NCBI GenBank assembly: GCA_003135995.1
Contig: PNBM01000269.1
Location: 1,481-8,990 of the forward strand
DNA: 7,510 bases
Direction of reading: 5' to 3'
Origin: Ignavibacteriota bacterium
GTDB taxonomy: Bacteria > Bacteroidota > Ignavibacteria > Tepidaquicellales > Tepidaquicellaceae
Position numbers and translations under genes: made by a program. Shown here in pieces: positions 1-4,997 of the stretch (positions within the stretch are counted from its first letter, which is position 1; the number at the start of each line of letters is the position of its first letter). Under the pieces are notes generated by a model. The model was not told the origin of the DNA, did not search any database, and worked only from the letters and a program-made list of their open reading frames with translations.

Positions 1-756
1 GTCGATTCTCGTAATGATGCCTTCGGCAAGAATCGCAATACCATAAGGGCTTCCCTGTGACATGCGTTTAATAATCGATGCTTCGAGTATGTCGCAAACG
101 GTTTCAAAACTAATCGTCGTATCCCTGAATTCTTCTCCGATAATTGTAAGCGTTGCGCCTGCTGCCTTACCAATTCCAAGCGCAAGATGTCCTGCTTTTC
201 TGCCCATTGTTACTACGTAATACCAGCGGTTTGTTGTTGTCGCATCCATCATTAGCGATTGAACGATATGAAATCCGAAATCACGTGCAGTCTGATATCC
301 GAACGTAGGCATATTGCCCGGCAATGGCAAATCGTTATCGATTGTTTTCGGAACGTGAGCTACCTGAATCTGACCGCTCGTCATAGAATCGATTTTATAA
401 GCACTTGTAGCGGTGTCGTCACCACCGATTGTTACAAGGTAATCAACGGATAATTGTGTTAATGCTTTAATTGTTGCTTCGAGCATTTCTTTGCTCTTCG
501 CAGGATTTACTCTCGAAGTGTGCAGTATGCTTCCTCCCGAAAAGTGTATTCTTGAAACATCTTCGATTTTTAGTTCGGTTATATGCGTTGAATCACCTTT
601 GCTTAAAAATTCAAATCCATCATAAATACCAATTACATTTAAACCTGAATTGATTGCTTCAATTGTTACTGACCTGATGACTCCGTTTATTCCCGGAGCA
701 GGTCCACCCCCCACTAATATAGCAAGCGTTTTCTTGCGATAATGATCTTCTAACAT
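1..756 (-). CDS. pfp: 6-phosphofructokinase, pyrophosphate-type signature, N-terminal 252 codons (3' end outside window)
   Basis: Phosphorylates fructose 6-phosphate to fructose 1,6-bisphosphate in cytoplasmic glycolysis. The frame is open from the ATG at 756 to the left edge. Visible family motifs are the N-terminal glycine loop GGGPAPGING (residues 16-25), GGDDT (111-115), PKTIDND (136-142, with D140 as the expected catalytic base) and MGRKAGH (184-190, substrate-binding MGR). In ATP-dependent enzymes the second and third motifs normally read GGDGS and PGTIDND. Asp114 and Lys137 are the residues typical of pyrophosphate-dependent enzymes, so PPi is the more likely phosphoryl donor and the reaction may be reversible. 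The overall look (GGGPAPGING start, NRWYYVVTMGR) recalls the pyrophosphate-dependent group rather than short E. coli PfkA, but that subfamily placement is from memory. The start lies 35 bp after the upstream membrane-protein gene on the same strand, so co-transcription is likely. There is no Shine-Dalgarno sequence. The family assignment is very secure and the donor assignment fairly secure. Confidence 0.93.
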   Translation of the reverse strand, partial: MLEDHYRKKTLAILVGGGPAPGINGVIRSVTIEAINSGLNVIGIYDGFEFLSKGDSTHITELKIEDVSRIHFSGGSILHTSRVNPAKSKEMLEATIKALTQLSVDYLVTIGGDDTATSAYKIDSMTSGQIQVAHVPKTIDNDLPLPGNMPTFGYQTARDFGFHIVQSLMMDATTTNRWYYVVTMGRKAGHLALGIGKAAGATLTIIGEEFRDTTISFETVCDILEASIIKRMSQGSPYGIAILAEGIITRID

Positions 757-791
757 GTTAATATATTTTTAATTTTCTAAATAAATTCTCA

Positions 792-3239
792 CTAATATAC
801 TAAAATTCTTTTTAATCTTAATGACATAAAAATCATTGCTATCAAATAAAATATGCCTGATAAAATAAATACCATTTTAAATCCTAATGTCATTGCAAGT
901 ATTATTGTAATAACTGTTCCTATAACTGAAAAAAATGCATTCAGTGCCCAGGCAACGGGAACATAGGAATTTTCTTCGTCCCTGATTAAAGAGATTCCAA
1001 TCGGGAATGGCATACCCATAAAGAAACCGAGCGGGAATATAATTATTATGGAAATAAAAATTCTCAGAGCTAACGGAAATGCAGGGAAAAGTGAGAAAAA
1101 TATTGATGCGAATTGTCCGATTAATACTGATAAAACGAATATAATAATAAAGATATAATATATCTTTTTTTTCTGTTCGATTAATTTTTCTTTTTGAGAC
1201 TTAGAGCTTGAAGTAATTTTGTTCGTCATCCAGCTTCCGATTCCGGATGCGATTAACAGTGTTGAAATCACCGTAATCATTGTCCAGACAGGCTGCCCGA
1301 GGAAGAGTGTGAATTTTTGAATGAGCGAAATCTGTATCATAATATATCCCAATCCAAGCATCGCAAAATAAATGAGATATTTCTTTTCGAATCCGGATGT
1401 AAAACTTTTCCTGTAAATCAGAAATGGAAACAAAAGAAATATTACAGAAATAAAAAATATTTGTATCAACATCGAAATAAGCGTTACCTCTGCAACGGGC
1501 TTATCTTTTAAAGCAAGAATCGCCTTATCGTTTTGTGAAAAAGTTTCTTTGATGTTCGACCAGTTGTAATTTCCGAATCCGTAATTATCATCGAAGAAAG
1601 GTTTATCATCAGTTGCAGGAATTAAATTTGGTTCATTATTAATTACTGCATCAACATTATCATTTTCTATCAGGTCTTTATATATTCCTTCCTGGTTTCC
1701 AAGCGGGTCGTATTCAATATCGAGTCCGAGAGAATAAGCTTCATCCCGGGTTTTTATTATTTCAAGATTATTAAATCCATCTTTTTTATAAACTATACCC
1801 GCCATAAAACTCTTATCAGATTCGAAAGAATTAACAGGTCGTTTGAAAACAATAAAATTCTTTTTGTCATTCGTTGGATTTTTCGATTCCTTATTAACTT
1901 TCCTGAACGTTGTAATTAATTTTGGTACCTGAGTCTCTGGTCTCGAAATATATATCACGCCATCGCTTTTCAGATGTGTAAGGTAATCACTTATTGCTTC
2001 TTTAGTCATAATAAAATTTTCAACCATGCTCATCGCTCCGCTCGAAACGGCAGAAGAAGAAATTGTGTGCGCAGAAATTATAACATCGTACAAAGTCCCG
2101 TCTTTTTTAACAACAGCCCGTGCATCATCAGTAATAATATGAACTTTTTTATTATTCCTTATCAGTGGTCCCGTCCAGTATGAAAGTTTATTTTCAATTA
2201 AATTATTTAACAGCCCGTTAATTTCACCTCCGGTGACATCTTTAGCCTGATGATAAAGACTAACGAGCACTTCCCCGCCACCGCCTGAACCGAGAATAAA
2301 AACTTTTTCCACCGAATCTTTATTGCAGGCAAATGCAAGATTGGAAGCGTCAGCAGGTTTTGTGAGCGGAGGAAGAGACCTTACATTCGGAATATTGGTT
2401 GTCGCATTCCCTTCATCTATAATAGCGAGACTTACATCATAACCATCGGGTGAAGATTCTTCTTCTTTCATCACATCTATCTTTGAAAATGTATTCCACC
2501 CGCTGAATATTTTTAAATCCGGTCTAGAAGCAATATAATTCGCATATATTTTATTTTCAGTTGTATGAATCGGAAATCTTTCATCTTTATCCATCAGATA
2601 AGAAAAACCTATGCACATTAAAACGAAAGAAATGACTGCAAGCATTTTATATTTTTCGAATCCGAAAATTATTGACGAGACGAAACCGAATGCCGCAACA
2701 AATAATATTGTACCATTACCACCAAATTCGGGCATAATAAAAATGAAAGCGAAACAGGAAAGTCCGGCACCTAGTAAATCGAAAAAATATAATTTTGATA
2801 CCTGGTTTTTAAATTTTGTCAATAAAATTGAAATAACAAGTCCTGCGAAGAAAAAAGGAATCGTGATGAGTAGATAGTACAAAGGCAAATAAACGAATTG
2901 CATGGAATCGGAAAATAAACTGAACGGATCGAACGGAATTAAATTCATAATCAGGAAACTCACGATTATGCTTATTCCATAACACATCGAGAGTATTGTC
3001 AGTAATTTATCCGTTACCATTGATTTCAATTTTTTACTCAATGAAAACACTACTCCACTGACACCGAATCCGAGCAAGGCAACACTGATAATCATAAAAG
3101 CGAAGTGATACCATAACGAAACAGATAAAACACGTGTTAAAGTAAATTCCTGAAGGAGAGTAGATAATGAAATAAAAAATAAACCGAAATAATGTGATGT
3201 TTTTATTTTGTCGGGTTGTACTAATACTTTTTTACTCAT
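792..3239 (-). CDS. 14-TM membrane protein with central spermidine synthase/methyltransferase-like domain
   Basis: An 815-residue integral membrane protein of the large spermidine-synthase-like membrane family; its substrate is unknown. About seven hydrophobic helices occupy residues 15-216. A soluble domain spans roughly 217-583, and about seven more helices run from 586 to 808. The soluble domain has a Rossmann-type SAM or decarboxy-SAM site: ILGSGGGGEV (315-324), the acidic end of the next strand at TGGEIN (336-341), DDAR (371-374) and YDVIISAHT (384-392). PATDDKPFF (541-549) resembles the TDDRPFF-like signature I associate with these membrane proteins. In true aminopropyltransferases the strand at 384-392 ends in a catalytic Asp; here the position is Ala390-His391, so ordinary spermidine synthesis is doubtful. 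The N-terminal helix block (LLQEFTLTRVLSVSLWYHF) and the C-terminal GxxMGMPFPIG segment also look typical of the family. The ATG at 3239 has no Shine-Dalgarno sequence. A 98-bp gap separates it from the HEPN gene upstream. The family is fairly sure; the activity is not known. Confidence 0.82.
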   Translation of the reverse strand: MSKKVLVQPDKIKTSHYFGLFFISLSTLLQEFTLTRVLSVSLWYHFAFMIISVALLGFGVSGVVFSLSKKLKSMVTDKLLTILSMCYGISIIVSFLIMNLIPFDPFSLFSDSMQFVYLPLYYLLITIPFFFAGLVISILLTKFKNQVSKLYFFDLLGAGLSCFAFIFIMPEFGGNGTILFVAAFGFVSSIIFGFEKYKMLAVISFVLMCIGFSYLMDKDERFPIHTTENKIYANYIASRPDLKIFSGWNTFSKIDVMKEEESSPDGYDVSLAIIDEGNATTNIPNVRSLPPLTKPADASNLAFACNKDSVEKVFILGSGGGGEVLVSLYHQAKDVTGGEINGLLNNLIENKLSYWTGPLIRNNKKVHIITDDARAVVKKDGTLYDVIISAHTISSSAVSSGAMSMVENFIMTKEAISDYLTHLKSDGVIYISRPETQVPKLITTFRKVNKESKNPTNDKKNFIVFKRPVNSFESDKSFMAGIVYKKDGFNNLEIIKTRDEAYSLGLDIEYDPLGNQEGIYKDLIENDNVDAVINNEPNLIPATDDKPFFDDNYGFGNYNWSNIKETFSQNDKAILALKDKPVAEVTLISMLIQIFFISVIFLLFPFLIYRKSFTSGFEKKYLIYFAMLGLGYIMIQISLIQKFTLFLGQPVWTMITVISTLLIASGIGSWMTNKITSSSKSQKEKLIEQKKKIYYIFIIIFVLSVLIGQFASIFFSLFPAFPLALRIFISIIIIFPLGFFMGMPFPIGISLIRDEENSYVPVAWALNAFFSVIGTVITIILAMTLGFKMVFILSGIFYLIAMIFMSLRLKRILVY

Positions 3240-3288
3240 CTCATAATTTTAATGTCGAAAGATTAAAAATCAAAAAATTAAATCAAAA

Positions 3289-3316
3289 ATTATATGGAAA
3301 AATATTGTGAGGTAAA
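3289..3316 (-). promoter_or_regulatory. Candidate sigma70-like promoter for the membrane protein / phosphofructokinase pair
   Basis: On the minus strand, TTTACC (3311-3316) and a perfect TATAAT (3289-3294) are separated by 16 bp. The -10 box ends 49 nt before the ATG at 3239. The site falls in the 98-bp gap between the HEPN stop and the membrane-protein start, where an independent promoter would be expected. TATAAT arises easily by chance in sequence this AT-rich, and primary promoters in Bacteroidota often follow a different consensus, so this is only a candidate. The same gap holds two near-copies of ATCAAAAA(A)TTA around 3269-3292. No terminator hairpin for the upstream HEPN gene is visible. 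Confidence 0.25.
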
Positions 3317-3337
3317 AGATTTTTATTGCAAATAATT

Positions 3338-3721
3338 TTATAATAATTTTTCTATTACATCAACAAATCTCAGCATATCTTTATATCTTTTCTCTACATC
3401 ATTATATTCAAAATAAATCATATCATCATAATCTCCTTTTTGTCTGTATTGAAAAGCAGTATTGTAAATTTCTCCGAATTCTTTTGATATTTTATTTGTC
3501 AAGATAAAATTTTTATTAAACCATCCTAAAAGTTGTACGTGCTTTGAAGTAGAAAAATTGTTTTTCAATGCTAATGCGGATATAATATAAAAAATAGAAT
3601 AATAAATTCTGTTTTGTGCCAGGTGGAGACTTTTATTCTTGAGCGATAATTCAGCTTCCTGAATGGTCTCCTTTGCCCTTTCAATTCTGTATTTGATTAA
3701 TTCATCTTTATCAAAATCCAT
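3338..3721 (-). CDS. HEPN domain protein (UPF0332-like), partner of the MNT nucleotidyltransferase
   Basis: A 127-residue, mostly helical cytoplasmic protein. It matches the HEPN pattern of the UPF0332 type: YRIERAKETIQEAE (11-24), QNRIYYSIFY (36-45), a Lys-His pair (60-61) before the aromatic GWFNKNF segment, and YRQKGDYDD (92-100). HEPN proteins paired with MNT enzymes are usually the toxin or effector, often RNases with an R-X4-6-H motif. Here R93-X4 is followed by Tyr98, not His, so RNase activity cannot be assumed; Tyr98 could instead be a target for AMP transfer by the partner. The ATG at 3719-3721 lies inside the end of the MNT gene (11-bp overlap) and is preceded by AAGGAAGGA, 7 nt upstream. 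That is the only good Shine-Dalgarno sequence among the starts in this window and suggests coupled translation. Family and pairing are confident; the biochemical role is inferred. Confidence 0.85.
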   Translation of the reverse strand: MDFDKDELIKYRIERAKETIQEAELSLKNKSLHLAQNRIYYSIFYIISALALKNNFSTSKHVQLLGWFNKNFILTNKISKEFGEIYNTAFQYRQKGDYDDMIYFEYNDVEKRYKDMLRFVDVIEKLL

Positions 3722-4034
3722 AATATATTCCTTCCTTAATGATATTAGAGCGAAATGGGGTAGCAGGTTTTAAAATTTCAGTTTCACTGAATATATGCGA
3801 ATCAATTAAAATATTATATTTTAAATCATATCTGTATAATAATTTAAATAATTCTTCTTCAAAAGCAGCGTTTATCTTTCTTGAAAAAATTAAAGCCAAA
3901 TCATAATCTGATTCTTGATGATTATCTCCGCGGGCTCTTGAACCAAAAAAGTAAATTCCTTTAAAATCAGGATATTTCGATTTTAATTCGTTAATTATTT
4001 CATGAATAATATTTTTTATGATTAATTCTTTCAT
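3711..4034 (-). CDS. MNT-type minimal nucleotidyltransferase (putative antitoxin of the HEPN/MNT pair)
   Basis: A 107-residue protein when started at the ATG at 4034 (MKELIIKN). It carries the polymerase-beta-superfamily signature exactly: GS-X10-DxD as GSRARGDNHQESDYD, residues 31-45 from this start, with metal-binding Asp43 and Asp45. A probable third carboxylate is Asp78, in the following strand (NILIDSHIF). Such small enzymes transfer a nucleotide, typically AMP, to a partner; in characterised HEPN/MNT modules the MNT protein AMPylates and neutralises the HEPN toxin. The frame can be extended 24 codons upstream to a TTG at 4106. I prefer the internal ATG because it leaves about 30 residues before the GS motif, the normal spacing, and the extension is low-complexity Asn/Tyr/Leu-rich sequence. 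The last 11 bp overlap the HEPN gene. No Shine-Dalgarno sequence precedes the ATG. A 76-bp gap separates it from the repeat-protein gene. Confidence 0.87.
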   Translation of the reverse strand: MKELIIKNIIHEIINELKSKYPDFKGIYFFGSRARGDNHQESDYDLALIFSRKINAAFEEELFKLLYRYDLKYNILIDSHIFSETEILKPATPFRSNIIKEGIYYGF

Positions 4035-4110
4035 ATACAAATTTATGAATAAATTATATAAATAATTATATATTTCTCTCTGCGTATTATTTTGCGTTTT
4101 TAACAAATCT

Positions 4111-4698
4111 TTATTTCGCAGGCAGATTCTGCATCCATCCGCTGATTACGCAAATAAATATTGCCGCCATTTTCAGTCCCGTTTTTTCTCCGGGCAGGTA
4201 ATCATTTATTGACCAGCTTGTCCATGCATTTTCACCTGAATAAGTCGCACTCACATTAATATTTCCGTTGTAATTATAAATCTTCCAGTATTTCCAGGCG
4301 TTTTCACCTGAATATAAAGTAGTTACTTTCAATGTCGAATATCCGTCATACACTTCCCACTCTTTCCATGCATTATCACCCGTATAAACAGTTTTAATAT
4401 ACCCGGTGCAATCATTAAAAGTAAATTGCCAGTATGTCCAGGCATTCTCACCTGCAAACATTGTTCTTATAGTACCTTCGTTAATTTGTAAATTAATATC
4501 CCATTCTGACCAGGCATCGTTTCCCGAAAATACGGTCTTCATTGTTCCGCTTGTACTTCCGATATCTATCCACCAGCTTTTCCAGGCATCTTTACCGGAA
4601 TATTGAGCACTTATCCTGTTGAATGTGTAAGTTTGCGAGAATGAATCCGAAATTAATAAAATTGTTAAAACTATATATATTAGTAAAAATTTTTTCAT
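4111..4698 (-). CDS. Secreted protein of six exact 24-residue Trp-rich repeats, function unknown
   Basis: A 195-residue protein that I do not recognise from a named family. It starts with a signal peptide (MKKF, hydrophobic 4-16, then SDSFSQ), with likely cleavage between Ser21 and Gln22, so the product is exported. The mature part is six tandem repeats with core aromatic-(S/T/A)-G-x-(N/D)-A-W-x-x-W. The first core Trp falls at 39, 63, 87, 111, 135 and 159, a perfect 24-residue spacing without insertions. Between cores each unit looks like short beta-strands rich in T, I, V and aromatic residues, so a beta-solenoid or other repeated beta-sheet fold is plausible. There are 14 Trp in total. After the last core the pattern breaks into a hydrophobic tail, MAAIFICVISGW (177-188), which could be a divergent seventh strand or a membrane-interacting end. 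Cys97 and Cys183 are the only cysteines. The ATG at 4698 lacks a Shine-Dalgarno sequence. Carbohydrate or surface binding would fit exposed Trp pairs but is speculation. Confidence 0.8.
   Translation of the reverse strand: MKKFLLIYIVLTILLISDSFSQTYTFNRISAQYSGKDAWKSWWIDIGSTSGTMKTVFSGNDAWSEWDINLQINEGTIRTMFAGENAWTYWQFTFNDCTGYIKTVYTGDNAWKEWEVYDGYSTLKVTTLYSGENAWKYWKIYNYNGNINVSATYSGENAWTSWSINDYLPGEKTGLKMAAIFICVISGWMQNLPAK
4171..4602 (-). repeat. Six tandem 72-bp coding repeats
   Basis: Six in-frame units of 72 nt, 432 nt in all, encode residues 33-176 of the secreted repeat protein. The DNA copies are diverged, but a core is kept on the plus strand, roughly CCAGGCATTNTCACC, which encodes the G-x-N-A-W part. 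It occurs near 4223, 4295, 4367, 4439, 4511 and 4583. Spacing is uniform while third positions and inter-core sequence differ. This points to old duplications held in register by selection rather than a recent slippage array. Confidence 0.85.
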
Positions 4699-4800
4699 TC
4701 GTTTTTTATATAATTTGTAACCAACTATTCAATAAAATAATTTTTATGATAACAATTATAAAGCAAATAATTTATCTTTTGGAATTCGAGAAAAAAAGCA

Positions 4801-4909
4801 TTTAACCGCAAAGTCCGCAAAGAAGAACAATTAAGTACGCAAAGATTTTTTCCTTTATGCTTTTCCTTTGCGCTCTTTGCGATTTTCCTTTGCGCTCTTT
4901 GCGTTTAAA
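4801..4909. repeat. CGCAAAG heptamer repeat element with imperfect terminal inverted repeats
   Basis: Seven exact CGCAAAG heptamers sit in 109 bp. Three are on the plus strand (4807-4813, 4816-4822, 4838-4844) and four are inverted, as CTTTGCG (4866-4872, 4875-4881, 4888-4894, 4897-4903). The outer ends, TTTAACCGCAAAG at 4801 and the complement of TTTAAACGCAAAG ending at 4909, form an imperfect inverted repeat of about 23 bp. The right half contains a perfect 21-bp direct repeat (4861-4881 and 4883-4903) with a period of 22. The whole could fold as a long interrupted hairpin. From memory, similar GCAAAG- or GCAGAG-type intergenic repeats recur in environmental bacterial genomes, so this is probably one copy of a dispersed REP- or MITE-like family. 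There is no coding potential. Confidence 0.8.
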
Positions 4910-4913
4910 GCTC

Positions 4914-4927
4914 TTCATCTGGATGAA
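4914..4927. promoter_or_regulatory. Short perfect dyad, possible operator
   Basis: TTCATC-TG-GATGAA is a perfect 6-2-6 inverted repeat 70 bp upstream of the S9 peptidase start, just outside the CGCAAAG element. The 2-nt centre suits a dimeric protein-binding site better than an RNA hairpin. A chance occurrence is quite possible in a region this size. Confidence 0.2.
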
Positions 4928-4997
4928 ATTGTCTCTATTTACTAAGGTTTAAATTCATTAAAATTACAAATCGTTTTTTAATTTACTAAATAACTTT

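Larger units (their letters stand above)
4699..4997. other. Divergent intergenic region between the repeat protein and the S9 peptidase
   Basis: These 299 bp separate the 5' ends of two divergently transcribed genes for exported proteins and must hold both promoters. The left 102 bp (4699-4800) is very AT-rich. On the minus strand it offers TTGAAT-N16-TATAAA ending a few nt before the ATG at 4698, and a separate TATAAT further upstream; neither is convincing. The middle (4801-4909) is the CGCAAAG repeat element listed separately. The right 88 bp (4910-4997) contains a short perfect dyad at 4914-4927 and no clear promoter boxes. I see no credible small ORF and no tRNA or other RNA gene. Confidence 0.6.

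Noticed and set aside
259..653. Two plus-strand frames of about 60 codons
   Set aside because: Both are antisense to the phosphofructokinase frame, whose motifs are continuous across this stretch.
2611..2877. An 88-codon plus-strand frame
   Set aside because: It is antisense to the N-terminal transmembrane part of the membrane protein; its Lys/Pro-rich product mirrors hydrophobic codons on the other strand.
4035..4106. A 24-codon N-terminal extension of the MNT protein starting at TTG 4106
   Set aside because: The start is not ATG and the extension is low-complexity and AT-rich. The ATG at 4034 gives the usual distance to the GS motif. The 76 bp are better read as intergenic.
4623..4805. 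A 60-codon plus-strand frame reaching into the intergenic region
   Set aside because: It overlaps the signal-peptide region of the repeat protein and then runs through AT-rich DNA; its composition is what random AT-rich sequence gives.
4801..4909. CRISPR array or Rho-independent terminator
   Set aside because: The repeats are short heptamers in both orientations without regular unique spacers. The element lies between two 5' ends, so there is no transcript end for it to terminate.
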